Below are positions 47,749 through 59,112 of a stretch of DNA of 64,000 nucleotides, piece after piece. Origin of the DNA: Alnus glutinosa (lineage: Eukaryota; Streptophyta; Magnoliopsida; Fagales; Betulaceae); NCBI RefSeq assembly GCF_958979055.1, contig NC_084894.1, forward strand, positions 3,725,001 through 3,789,000, written 5' to 3'. Below the pieces are notes generated by a model. The model had not been told where the DNA came from and made no database searches. It was given only the letters and a program-made list of their open reading frames with translations. The translations under genes and the position numbers were made by a program. Each line of letters begins with the position of its first letter. The stretch's first letter is position 1.

Positions 47749-50700
47749 CTAGTATCTCCTCCTTGGACTCCTTGAGCGACGTTCTCGAGGTGGCCTGAAA
47801 AAAAAAAAAAAAAAAAAGGGTACCTAGGGTTAAAAAAAACAAAAATTACACCGAGTGCAATTTGACTGAGAAACGACATGCAAGCTTAAACAATCTGTTC
47901 ACAAGTTTTATAGCAACTTAAATATAGTCAAAAGAGTAACAAGATATACAACTCATCATAGAAACCCCATTACAAAAGAAAAGGCCAATGTTCTGTGGTC
48001 TTACAAAATTCAAAGGACCAATGCTTTCTAACCAAACTTAAAAAGACCTCATAATCCTGCTGGGACTTACAGAAGCCCCATGCACCAACCACTCTATACA
48101 TTTTGCCCAAATGAAACGTTGGGTAGCAAAACCTTTTCCCACCATCAAAATCAGTTGATAAGCCTCTAGGGGTATTTTAGTGACAAGTTCTATAGGAACT
48201 GGATGATCCTATTTTGTCAAACACCTAGCAGAGAACTCCTATTTTCACTTCATTACCTCACCAGAAGAGCAATCATTTCATTTAAAATGAACTTGTAAAG
48301 CACCTCGGATTAGATCAAATTATGCATGGCTCAACCTATGAATGATTTGCTTCACTACGTGGGAAAAGAAAAGAGAACCTTCTAAGTTCCTAGTTGCCTC
48401 CACAATTTGGTTAGTAAATCAGGAAAGAAAGGAAAGGGAAAGTGCAGACAATAAACAGGATTTCCAACTTAACACATAATTTTCTTCCTTTAAGAATGGG
48501 TGAGGTTTGGAGAGAAATTTGGATACCAGAAAGAGAATACACTCAACATTTCCTTCCACTCTTTCCAATGTCCCTCCACCCTCCACTCTCTCCATATAAC
48601 CCCAAAAATGAAATAAATTTCTCCATTTCATCTTTCAGCGGAGGGACTTCCCTCCTCAAATTAAAAGCTTCTTCCATAACTTTTCTTTCTATAAGGAATA
48701 CATCATCTCTTCATTTTTTTTTTAAAAAAAAAAAGGTACATAGGCTAACCTTGTATTCTTTCTTTTCATTGCTCCATTAGCTGAGGATCCGCTGCTGAAG
48801 GCCCAGTCAACAGTGAGAGTTTGCGTAAGAAATTCAGCTCCATTCATTGAGGATATTGCATTCTGTGCTTCCTCAAAGTTCTCATATTCAATTAGGGCAT
48901 ATCCCTTGATTACCAAAAAAACAAAAAAAAAAAACAAGATGTAGTAAGTTTTACACTAACTTCATAAAATAGCATTTTATCACAACCTTTTAACCAACAC
49001 AGCTGATGATGAAGTGCATTGGATACCATCAAGAAAACGTAAGAAACAAGTATCAGTCTTCTTCACTACTTGAACAATCAATAACTAGCTCAGCCTTTAT
49101 CCAATATTCAGAACTATTCAACTCAGTTAAGCCTTAACCCCACTTAAAATATTACTTCCCTTAAAAAGGGAAGCAATGGTAATAAATATTCTTTATAATT
49201 TTCCAAGCATGAGGAGAATCATTCTACAAAAATGTAATTAGCATTTATTGATTAATCAAAAATTTAAACTTGCTAATTGCCAAAAATGTTTCCCCTCGGA
49301 ATATATTCAAATACTTGAGCCATTCCCTCCATCTGTAAGCCATGCCTTATACAGTAATTTCTGGCATTACAAAACTGATGCAAGGAAGACCATGCAGTTG
49401 GAAGTTAAGAGAATGTCCCCACAATCACATTGATGATATTGCATAAATTTTTCCTCAGTCATTCTGTATCCGTATTGTAGAAAGGTCATTACAATGTATT
49501 ATCCACATTAAAGCAGAATATTCAACCTAATGAATTCTCATGTTGATTTTTAATCATAAAATATCGCTAATCTTCATAACAATGTTCAAAACCATATCAA
49601 TACAAGATCACTTGCAAAGTTGCATGTCTTAGCATAAAAAAGAATGCTCATTTCCACCATCATTTTGTTAATGGAAGAACAAAGTAAATTAGAGCTTACC
49701 TTCACAAACCCAGTCCGGCGATCAAGATTTAGATGCAAGTTCCTGATCTCCCCAAACTCACCAAAAGCATTTTGCAGATCGTCCTCTTGTGCCTCTTCAT
49801 GTATCCCAGTGGCCAGAATAATCCATCCTTCGATGGCTGCAAATAAAAGCAGGAATTTTAACCATTCTCTTTTTTCAGAGAAGTGAAAGAAGAAATTCAG
49901 TATTCAGGACAAATCTCCTTCAATGACTGAACAGATTCACCACAAAGCTATTCTAAAAATTATAAAAAGATTTTTAATACACCGGATGCTAAAGCCAAAA
50001 TATCAAAATATTGAACTACATATAACTTAAAGGTTGTTCTTGTTAGAAACTTTTACACAATATCTAAAAGCCTTGCTACTGCAATTACAAAGTTCTGCGC
50101 TGGAGAATCAGCAGTAAGATCATTATTGATTTATGTAAACCAAACACTCCAGGAGAAATTTGACGGCCCAAAAGGAAAAAAAGAGGAAAAAAAAATTCCA
50201 AGCAGGTGACAGTTACAGATTTCATTTATATAGACGATATAAATTTGATGATTTCTCCACCCTCAGAACGGGAAAGATGATTGTGGGGAGCATATAAATA
50301 TTAGTAAAGAGATATACAAAAACAAAACAAAAAAATGGTCAGCCTTCTGAAAGTTCTATGTACATCAACAGACTTTAATAAAGCAAATGATGCCAATCCT
50401 AAGAGGTCAGAACCATGGACTATTGTGCCTCTAGACTTGACAATGACTCAGTGTAAGTGAAACATTACTCAGTACCATTCAATGTCAAAAGCTTATACAG
50501 CTCAAGATTACTAGCAGCAATTTCCCTTAAATTTTCCATAAATTTAGAAAACCAAACTTCAATATTCAAATACACTACACAATAACTTCCCTTATCCTTC
50601 CTATAACATTTAAATATTCTTGCAAATCAATGCTAGGGAAGAGAGAGAGGAAAGAGAAAGCTTCCCAAAATTTTGGGTAGCACTGTAGCTTTCCTTGGTT

Positions 50701-51867
50701 TAGGGAAGGGAAGGGGAATCTGTTGAATGTTGGTTTTTGGAGATTTTCCCTGCATTTAGAGAAGGGAAGGGGGTTTAGAGGGTCTGCTGCAAGTGCTCTA
50801 ACTACACGAAAAATCAACTCCTGAACTCACTCATCTCAAACTCTTTCAGGAATTTCATGCCCCATGAAATGATCGCAGCACAAGGCACTGCCAAGTAGAC
50901 CTCAACACAACCAAGATACTATCAAACCAAATGGCTATCAAGCCTGGTATGCTAAAAACCTCCTGACCGCATTAGATGTGTCCCTCAAAGATTAGCATAT
51001 GCCGAACTTTGATAACCTACTCAGAGATCTCATCCCAACTGACACTTGTTCCAACTCGATTTCAAGTCTAAGCTTTGATCGAATGAAGAAAGTTCAAATA
51101 TCTATAACGTTCAGATAACCTTTAAAAAGAGTTCTCCCACTAGTCCAATACGCATAATTCATCACATCTCGCTTCAGAAAACAAAGTTAGTCTCGGTTTG
51201 TTTGGAAAGAAACCAATTCCAAACACAACCATACGGATTTCAACAGATATCAACCATTTCTCTAAAATTAATTTTACCCAAGAATAAACATCTCTTTGAT
51301 CCCCAAATTCATCATCTCAGCTATTACCTCCACGAACATAATCCAAAAACCCTAGAATCCTAACCAGTAAAGCACAAAAACAATTCAAAATAAATAAATA
51401 AATAAATAAAGACTTAAAAATTCAGCCAAAAACCCTAAAATTCAAGAAAGCCAACATATACACACTCTAACAGATATAACATAGATTTATCTATTTGGAT
51501 TATAGCCCAAAAACCCTAAAGTGTAAAAAGAGAGGGAGAGAGAGAGAGAGAGAGAATGAGAGGACTAACATCGCTGGGGACCAGGACCGTCGGGGGACTT
51601 GAGTGAGTCGAAGTTGGAAGCGGCGAGCCGGGCGGAGCGGTCCACAGTGTCGGGATGGTCCTGGCGGAAGCCACGGCCCTTGATCTTTCTGGAGGCGGTG
51701 GCTGCGGCGGAGGAGGACGCACCGCCAGTGATGGCGGACTTGAGCTTCGGGAGCGGAGCCCTCGGCGAGGCTGAGGCGTCAGCGGCGTCCACGCCCCCAT
51801 CCTCGTCCATCAGGTCGTCATCCTCCGGCTCGAAGTCCACCGCCTCCGCCTCCGCTGCGTTCGCCAT
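47749..51867 (-). CDS. Y14: RNA-binding protein Y14/RBM8A (exon junction complex)
   Basis: Four exons on the minus strand (51867-51570, 49836-49700, 48904-48750, 47794-47749) join with GT-AG borders to 211 residues. Arabidopsis Y14 is about 202. Y14 pairs with MAGO in the exon junction complex, which is deposited upstream of splice junctions and guides mRNA localisation, translation and NMD. The sequence shows the N-terminal acidic [16 protein letters not shown] motif and GRGFR. A single RRM follows at about residues 103-180 (RNP2-like [12 protein letters not shown]1 KGYALIEY at 145-152) and then DWAFSSG. The Arg/Ser tail [10 protein letters not shown] ends the protein at 211. ATG 51867 ([15 protein letters not shown]) gives the family's usual N-terminus. 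The GA-rich run after exon 1 and two long introns of 1.7 and 0.8 kb are unremarkable. Confidence 0.95.
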
Positions 51868-52176
51868 ACGAACCAAATGTGCGTCTCTCTCACTCTCGCT
51901 CGCTAAAGACTAAAGTTGAGGGTTGCGTCGGGTCGTACTTACTGGTGGGAGCTGTGGAAAGCTCTTTCTTTAGGTTTTTATACGGGTTTTTGTGGATTAT
52001 GCCTCGTTTGGCCACGACAATGATTTATTTTCAAAACAAAAACACTTCTAAAATATACCCTACACTAAATAATTCCCTCTTTTAAACTACTTTCACAAAA
52101 TACTTTTTAAAATCTTTATCAAACAATCTCAATTCTCTCTCTTTTTAAGAAGATTTTTGAAACGTTGAATTGGGTT

Positions 52177-53031
52177 ACATGATTCAAGGGTTGTAATTGA
52201 GCCAACTCGAGTTGAGCTTTAACATTTCAATAATAACTTGTATATGAGTCGAGCTTAAATAGTCGAGTTTGAATTCGAGCAGAACTATAAAATATGTATT
52301 CAAGCTCAGCTCGTTTAAAATTCGAGCGAGCTCGTTGAAAATGCTATTCTAGTCGAGCCAAGTTACTCGACAAGCTCGACTTAACTAGAGCTCGAATTAG
52401 ACTGTTAAATTTTTCAATGTGTGATCAAAGCGGAGTTCAAACGTGAGTTTGTGAACAACCTCTATACATTTATTAATAACATAAATATATAATACGTAAC
52501 TATATAAGGCATATTATAAAATATAGTACATAACTATAGTCTATAAGTAGCAAATTAACAATATATTATTATATATAACTAGAGAGTATAAGCTATGGTA
52601 TATGTATAACGTGAGCAAGTAATAAGTTTAATATATTATATATAACTTAATATTTTAGTTTAACATACTAAGTATTATTATCAAAGTATTATAATTAATA
52701 TGTACTATTATATTTACTTAGCTAGTGTACTATATGCCTATTTAGTGCGTGTATATATATATAGAGAGAGAGACACACACACACACACACAAAGAGATAT
52801 AAACGAGCTAACGAGTAGGATTAACAAGCCAGGTGAGCGATTCGGTCGAGCTGAGCTCTCGAGCCCTTATCGAGTTTTGTCAAACGAGTCGAATATGTAT
52901 CACTTATTAATTGAGCGAGTTTTTATAATAACAAACGAGTTTCTACAATATCGAGTTCGAATTCGGATCGAACTAAATCGAGCGGGTATTGAGCAAGTTG
53001 TCGAATAAACTAGTTTATTTACATCCTTGTG
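52177..53031. mobile_element. hAT-like non-autonomous element rich in CTCGAG/GAGCTCG
   Basis: 855 bp flanked by the 8-bp direct repeat ATTGGGTT (52169-52176 and 53032-53039), the TSD length of hAT elements. Near the ends, CAAGGGTTGTAATTGAGCC on the left and CAAGGATGTAAATAAACTAG (reverse complement) on the right are similar. The interior has many GAGTCGAG/AGCTCG words, (TA)n, and (AC)n at about 52772-52790. There is no transposase. Confidence 0.6.
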
Positions 53032-53047
53032 ATTGGGTTTTAGAACC

Positions 53048-54050
53048 CTTTTTTTTTTTAGGGAAATTTAATAATTTCATTAATACACCAAAGGGGTAAC
53101 ATAGTTACAACCAGACTGAGTCAAACTCAGATCAATACAGGGACTAGAACAATACAAATATCCCAATACAATTACCCCAAGAACTCATATCATACCGACA
53201 GTTGCTACAAATAAACCTAGTCAACAGAAAGGTGCCTATACGTTGACATATGAACCTCTACTTGCACTATGGAGTCGATCACAAACAATCTGTGCTAAGA
53301 AGCTATGACTAGGCTAGATCTAACACAGAGTAAACTGTCAAATACAATCTGTAAACAAGAACAAGAAAACACCCAAAAACAGAAGCTGACGTCGGAAGAA
53401 GCACCGCCGGATACACGTGCCGACGCCAGAAGAGCCCATGCAGCACCCGAACACTGTAAACTCCCGAACACCACCAAACACGCCAAAAGAGACGGAACGT
53501 AGCTATCACGCGTGGCCCAAAGAGTGGAAAACACTCTGGCGCGTGATGACCACGCGCCGGTCACCGGAGAGTGTTACGGCCGTATCAAGCAGCGGCAGAA
53601 CTAGAGGTCAACAGCGAGCAAAACCGGGGGGTGCGTGTTACCATAGGACGGCGGAACATAGTAGGTCTGGCCTTAAAGAATGAGAAAAACTGGAGCACAC
53701 CAAAATCATTCCGTCGGTGACACAAGCGGCGGTCTCTCTTCCTCCGGAGCCTCTCTAGAATGTTATCCTGCCAAGAACAAAGAAAACCTACCAAAACTAA
53801 AAACCAAACCACACTCCATAGTCCACAAGGATTAGGAGGACTAAAACCACCACTGGAACAAGTCCGGGGGGACTCAAAACTCCACAGCCCTAGTGGTTGG
53901 GAGACTATAGCCTCCTCTGGGAGCAACCCAGGGAGGAAATAAAAACCTCTTTGGCCCTAAAAGAGCTAAAAGAGGAAACAAAACCGAACCTCCCTCCCCC
54001 GGCAACCCACCACACTCTTTCTCCTCTCGGTCTCTCTTTTCTCCCTTGAG
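53048..54050 (-). mobile_element. LINE-like non-autonomous retroposon, copy 2
   Basis: A GC-rich ~1-kb block with an A-tail on the minus strand (T-run at 53049-53059) preceded by TGTATTAATGAAATTATTAAATTTCCCT. It shares an ordered set of blocks with 594-1652: CACGCGCCGGTCA near 53550, ATCCTGCCAAGAACA at 53765, AAAACTCCACAGCCCT at 53876 and CCCTCCCCCGGC at 53992. It lies 8 bp from the right TSD of the hAT-like element. A clear TSD of its own was not found. Confidence 0.62.
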
Positions 54051-54239
54051 ATATGGAACTTGCTTTATATATTTATATAATTTAAACGTCTTTTAAATGT
54101 GAAAATGTTAATTTGCACCCCAAGTTACAAATAATTCCAATTAACCAACCAAACAGTTTTCAAATCAATATCTAATAGCGTATTAATTAATTACAATTAA
54201 CCAAACAACTATTTTTAAAATCATCTTAAAAGAACAAGT

Positions 54240-54410
54240 TATAGTTCGTGTTTGTATGTCGAGTTGAGGTCGTATTGAAATATTGGTATAAAACTAGATA
54301 GTTAACCTTAATCCGATTCATTTAATTAAACAAACCAAACTGTTCAACTATAACCTTATAATTTTGTATTGATTTCATATAAGATTTGCGAGTCATGTTA
54401 AAAATTATTC
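54240..54410. repeat. Degraded dispersed repeat (relative of 47095-47245)
   Basis: TTCATTTAATTAAACAA, TTATAATTTTGTATTGATTTC and TTTGCGAGTCATGTTAAAAATT occur in the same order as in 47095-47245. Ends undefined. Confidence 0.45.
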
Positions 54411-54479
54411 GCCCTCCTTAAAACTAAAAGTCAATATGCTCCATTTTTTCCTTGGTACTAAAAACAAATATTAACATTT

Positions 54480-54482
<3 letters not shown>

Positions 54483-54518
<36 letters not shown>
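54483..54518. repeat. Poly-A tract (~36 bp)
   Basis: Uninterrupted A-run just upstream of the presumed 5' leader of the PIG-Y gene. Confidence 0.95.
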
Positions 54519-54520
<2 letters not shown>

Positions 54521-54589
54521 AGAAGGGATTTTTTTCACATTTTTAATTTGCCATTTTTTTTTTAACGAATTTGTCTAAAAATGAACTTC

Positions 54590-54744
54590 AACAGACTCGG
54601 AGCCATTTCTCTCTTTCTCTCACGACATCATGTCTCTCCGAGCTCCTCTCCTCCTCAATTCTTGAATCGGGGAGATTTTTTTGTCGGAGCGCCTCTCCGC
54701 CTCCCGCCGGCCTTCTCCTCGGCTTCCCTTTTGCAATACCAAAG
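54590..54744 (+). other. Probable non-coding 5' leader exon of the PIG-Y-like gene
   Basis: A pyrimidine-rich, GC-richer stretch (CTCTCCGAGCTCCTCTCCTCC..., CCGCCTCCCGCCGGCC) ends at a good splice donor, CAAAG|GTAAGCTT (54744/54745). It has the look of a plant 5' UTR exon and lies 1 kb upstream of ATG 55788. Assignment to that gene is an inference. Confidence 0.4.
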
Positions 54745-55787
54745 GTAAGCTTAAATTTTAGCTTTAATGGGTATGTTTTAACTTTTGAGAGATTAAGGGT
54801 AGAGCTGGTGTTGTCTTCTCCGTCTTACGTGTTTCCGTTACAACTGTGGGATTTTGAGAAAATTTTTGGCTTTTGAGTCTGTTTGGTTGCTATGAAAATA
54901 GAGGAAAAGGAAAGAAAATCTCTGAGAAAACTTGTCTTCTCGATCATTTTTATAATTTTTTTTTTTCCTTTTAAGTCTTTTTCTTTCTGGGCTATATTTT
55001 CCTTTGAAATCACTATCAAAGGATTTTCTTCCTGAGATAGGGATTCCTCCTTATAGCTCAGAAAAAGAAAAGACTCATCCTATGCTTTGTACAATATATC
55101 TGATATGGGAATATATATTTGAGTTTGAAAATTGGAGAATGACTTTAGAACCGAAAATCTTGATTAACGTTTTTGAGGGATTCATTCGTGCATCATTTAG
55201 TGCTTTTGTAAACATCCTTACGCTGGCCACAAAAACATTTGAAGAATTTGGACAAGGAATGGAATCGTGACATCCATTTATTATTGACCAACTAGCACTG
55301 ATGATTTTCCCTGTAAAATTGATCAATATTGGGCCTTTTTGTCTTCTTAAACCTTGGTCTGTAGTTTGACTCTTTGGTTATGATTTATGAAATCCTCAGT
55401 TGATGTTAAATGCAGTAGTATGTGTTTTAGTTTTCAGGATAATCAGCTACTGAAAATGTCTTGAAAGCATGAACTAGCTATAACACATACAGTTTGATCT
55501 TCATCAAAGAATAGAGGGAATAAAAGTTTGGTATATGAGGGATGCTGGAGAGAAACGGATGAGGGTTTATTTAAACATTACTGAAAATGGTAATTCTCTT
55601 GATTTTTTATGCTATCCTCCCCATGGTAATTGTTCTGACAGGCTACTCTTGAAATTGGCATTCGAATTGCCATTGATTTGTGTGGAGTGCATTTGAAAAG
55701 GGAAGCAAAAAGTAACTTGGTTCCCATCCAAATTTCAGGAAGGACCCCAGAAGGTAATGTGGGAAGTGATTTGCTCAACATAACGCA

Positions 55788-56507
55788 ATGAGATCCTCTT
55801 CTGCTTCTTCTTCTTCTTCCTTGCAGTTCGTTTCCTCCAACGACAGAATCTGGGGCTGCTACTTTGTCGCAATAGGCTCCATCTTCTTTTTGGGATTTCT
55901 CTTCGCCACCGTCATATCCAAGCTTCTTCCTCCGTCCAATAACGCCCTGATATCCGCCGTTCAAAACGACTGGTAATCGATTAATTGCTTAAGCTATTTT
56001 TTTTTCTCTTCCGCACACAGTATGAGTTCTAGATAATAGGCCCAGATGACTTATACTTGTTATCTTGGATCAATTTTGAATCTTTGATCACAGAATGCTC
56101 TGTGTTTCTTGGCTTACAGATTGCTTTCTTTGCTTCTGGTTACTGTTTGAAAATCTGATGGTTTTGGGGTTACTAAATATGCTTGCTGCATTGTTTTTCC
56201 ATGGCTTCCTGGGTTTCATTAATTTAAGTGTTTTTTGTTGAATAGTATTACCAATATAAGCACTTTCACATTGGGTTTATTAACCTTTAATCACATTCTC
56301 TCTCTCTCTCTCTCTCACCAATTAATTTTGTTGGAATGTATATTTTGCAAAATGTTCATATGGAGTTTTTCTTTTTGGTCTGAAAATGGGTTTTCTTCCC
56401 CCTCATGTGATAGGTACTACTGCTTCTTAGTGCCTCTGACTCTTCCTGTCCTTGTGGTTGCTGTATATTTCCATTGGCTCAGCATGAAAATGTTCAAGCA
56501 TGCATGA
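55788..56507 (+). CDS. PIGY: PIG-Y-like subunit of GPI N-acetylglucosaminyltransferase
   Basis: Two coding exons (55788-55972, 56414-56507; GT-AG, junction inside a Trp codon) give 92 residues. A serine-rich start is followed by a transmembrane segment (about 22-44, GCYFVAIGSIFFLGFLFATV), SKLLPPSNNALISAVQNDW, a second transmembrane segment (about 64-84, FLVPLTLPVLVVAVYFHWL) and the tail SMKMFKHA. The layout, and the YYCFLVPLTLP...W..MK.FKH end, match PIG-Y, whose animal form ends LLPITIPVYVF...W..IKLFRHN. In animals PIG-Y is the small ER-membrane partner of PIG-A in the first step of GPI-anchor synthesis. Length is within the family's 70-95. The ATG follows AACGCA and is the first in frame. 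Confidence 0.8.
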
Positions 56508-57420
56508 TTTTTTCTTGAGCCCATCAGGTCTGGAGCCTCTCGTTTAGCAGAACAAGTTACTAAAAAGTGTGTTTATTCATTGCCTTTACAAGAGGGTTTT
56601 GGAGACCTTCAGATTCTACAAACTTCCCAAGTATCTTTGTCCGTTTGGCCTTTGCCCCAACATTTTGTCAAACACATGCATTACTGGTACATTTCCTTAT
56701 TTGCACATCAGCCATCAACTGTTGGCACTCACAATTGTCATGTCCGTTCCTTCCCATCCTACCATAGAAAAGCAAGACCTGCTTTCAGATTCTATTCCCA
56801 ATTTTGGGTACTGTCCAAGGACGTGCTATGGGATAAATTTTCTTCTGGGTCAAAATCCCACAACATGGGCCTTCTTCTTGGCAATAAGTATTGCAGTAGG
56901 ATGATATTTAGGAGGATTTGACAGGCATTATTATGGCATGAATATTTCTAAGGTTTAGAGGCTTGCAAGCGTGCTCCTACATTCAACAATATGGTTCAAA
57001 GGATGTTTAAGCATTCTCTTTCCATCAACTTCAGATCTTCAGTTGCTGCTCCTACCTTGGAAATCTTTTGGTGCAATTGCATCCACAATATATTAGGTCT
57101 ACAGGTGATTCTCCACTTGTGTTATATGCTAATTGAAGAAGATCAAAATAATTATCTTTTTGGAGTATATTTGGATATCCCAGTTATGTGGTTGATCTGC
57201 TGGCTTGTTTGAGCTGGGAATCAGGTGGTGGAAAGGGTCTAGTTGCTTGGCGAGCTGTGCTCTTTTTTGCTTGATGTGGAGCTTCCAGTTAAAGAGGAAT
57301 GGCAGATCATTTGAAGGCTAGGACAAGTATTTGGGAAGTTCAAAATGGTATTATTTAGGGCTTTGTTTATGGGGTCTTGTTTGATCCTTCGTTCGAGCTT
57401 TGAGATCTTTTTATTCGTTG
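56508..57420 (+). other. Probable 3' UTR and flank of the PIG-Y gene
   Basis: No coding signature. Less AT-rich than the intergenic DNA around it. Three overlapping frames of 66-113 codons at 56567-56921 have no recognisable domain and are unlikely to be real. Confidence 0.35.
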
Positions 57421-57475
57421 TTTATGCTCTAGGATTTAGGATTTGATTTCTCTGGTTTTTCTGATTTTCTTCCTC

Positions 57476-57519
57476 TTTTCTTCTTCTTCTTCTTCTTCTT
57501 CTTCTTCTTCTTCTTCTTT
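57476..57519. repeat. (CTT)n microsatellite
   Basis: About 13 CTT units. Its reverse-complement reading gives a spurious poly-Lys frame. Confidence 0.93.
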
Positions 57520-58668
57520 TGATGTTTGATGAGTAATACAACAATATCAAGTATGTGAGGACTACACAAAGGGGCATCCCATAATTTTATTTTATTTTTT
57601 ATTTTAAAAAAAAAAGTGAAAATGATTGCTTCAGTTCTCTCAACTAAACATTTAATTCGTAGTATCATTTCATTCCTCCCCCTGCTTTCTGGTAAGATCA
57701 TGTTGTTCGTGGTGATGGGTTTCCTGCACGAATCGTATAGTCCTTTAATTGTGGTTCTCAAATTCAAGTTTTGATAGATAACAAAAGTATTACTTAAGTA
57801 GTTCTCATAGAAACTTTCAAATTTTCTTCTTGTAGAGGGACAAAGGTTACATTTTGTTACTTGGAAGTTGTTCAAGAACTTAACTCATAATTGGATCATC
57901 AGATTGATTGTGTTCATTCCATGTGTGTTGTGGTCTTTTGTGCTCAACACAAGCTGCTTTGCTTCTTCCTCTCTTTCAATCCATTTTTATGGAAGTGATT
58001 TGATTCAAAATGATTTCATCTCCATCTCAATGCTTTTGCTGTCTGAGATTAATCAGTCTTTTTTTGAGATGAATTACAGTCGTTAAGGGTGTTTAGCCTT
58101 AATCCTAGTTGAGAGGGTTATGTTTTTAAGTTTATTTCATTCTGCCAATTGATATATGTAGACATGCATGATGCATCTAGCATTGTGTAGGTTGCCTAAT
58201 TCTCTCACAATGACTTGAGTTCATTGGGTTCTACCTCTTCTGCATAACCTGCCCCACACTCTCTTTGTACGTATGAGAGCTGCTTCTAAACATTTCAGCA
58301 GACCTAATCTGACTTGTAACCTTACCTTTTCCTAGGCCTATTAACATCGTCCAAGGAGGATTTGAAGTTCGGATCTCTAAACAATTTATTAATTGCCAAT
58401 CATATGAACTAGCCTATAACCCGCTCTATATAGGGTTTTTGTCTTAAATTCTCTATAAGAAATCTTTTTAAGTTGCCAAAATCAAATATTTAACACACAA
58501 AATTACATCGTAAAACACATTATAAATAGGAAAAAAACAGAAGTATTCTAGAAACAATTATACAATCAAATTATAAAAAAATAAAAACCAAGGAAAATTT
58601 GTTCTTAACTTATGAGTTAGGAAAATCAGGCTAATAACAGTTATACGTAAAGTTTTTGTTCCCGAACA
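57520..58668. other. Intergenic DNA without a supported gene
   Basis: AT-rich unique-looking DNA with short frames only. Nothing recognised. Confidence 0.5.
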
Positions 58669-58677
58669 AAAAGTTTC

Positions 58678-59103
58678 GGGGTAATTACATTTTCTCCCCA
58701 TCAATTATCAGTCATTGTCAACATGCCTCCATGAATCGACACCTCGACCAAAAGAAAGTATCTAATTACCAACTTTACATACTTTGCACCCTTCCGTCAG
58801 TTTAATTCGTGAAAAGACTTAAATACTCTAACTCAAATTCAAAAATGACATAAATACCCTCAACTTTTTTAAATATATTAATTTTAATTTTTTTTATTAA
58901 TTACTGTTGGTGGGCATTTTGGTCTTTAAATTAAAATTAATGCCCAAAAATGGCATATTCCGTCCAAGTTAACGGGATTTTCTGACGGAATGGGGCAAAG
59001 TATGTAAAGTTTGTAGTTGGATACTCTATTTTGGTCGAGGTGTCAGTTAATGGGGGCATGTTGACAATGACGATAGTTAATGGGAAAAAAATGTAATTAC
59101 CCC
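58678..59103. mobile_element. MULE-type MITE with ~120-bp terminal inverted repeats
   Basis: 426 bp. Both ends start GGGGTAATTACATTTT, and the arms stay complementary for about 120 bp (GTCATTGTCAACATGCC, GACACCTCGACCAAAA, ACTTTACATACTTTGC, TCCGTCAG on each). The 9-bp flanks AAAAGTTTC (58669-58677) and AAAAGTCTC (59104-59112) match at 8 of 9 positions. There is no coding capacity. Confidence 0.85.
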
Positions 59104-59112
59104 AAAAGTCTC

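Noticed and set aside
57429..57875. 148-codon minus-strand ORF with poly-Lys
   Set aside because: Produced by the (CTT)n microsatellite.
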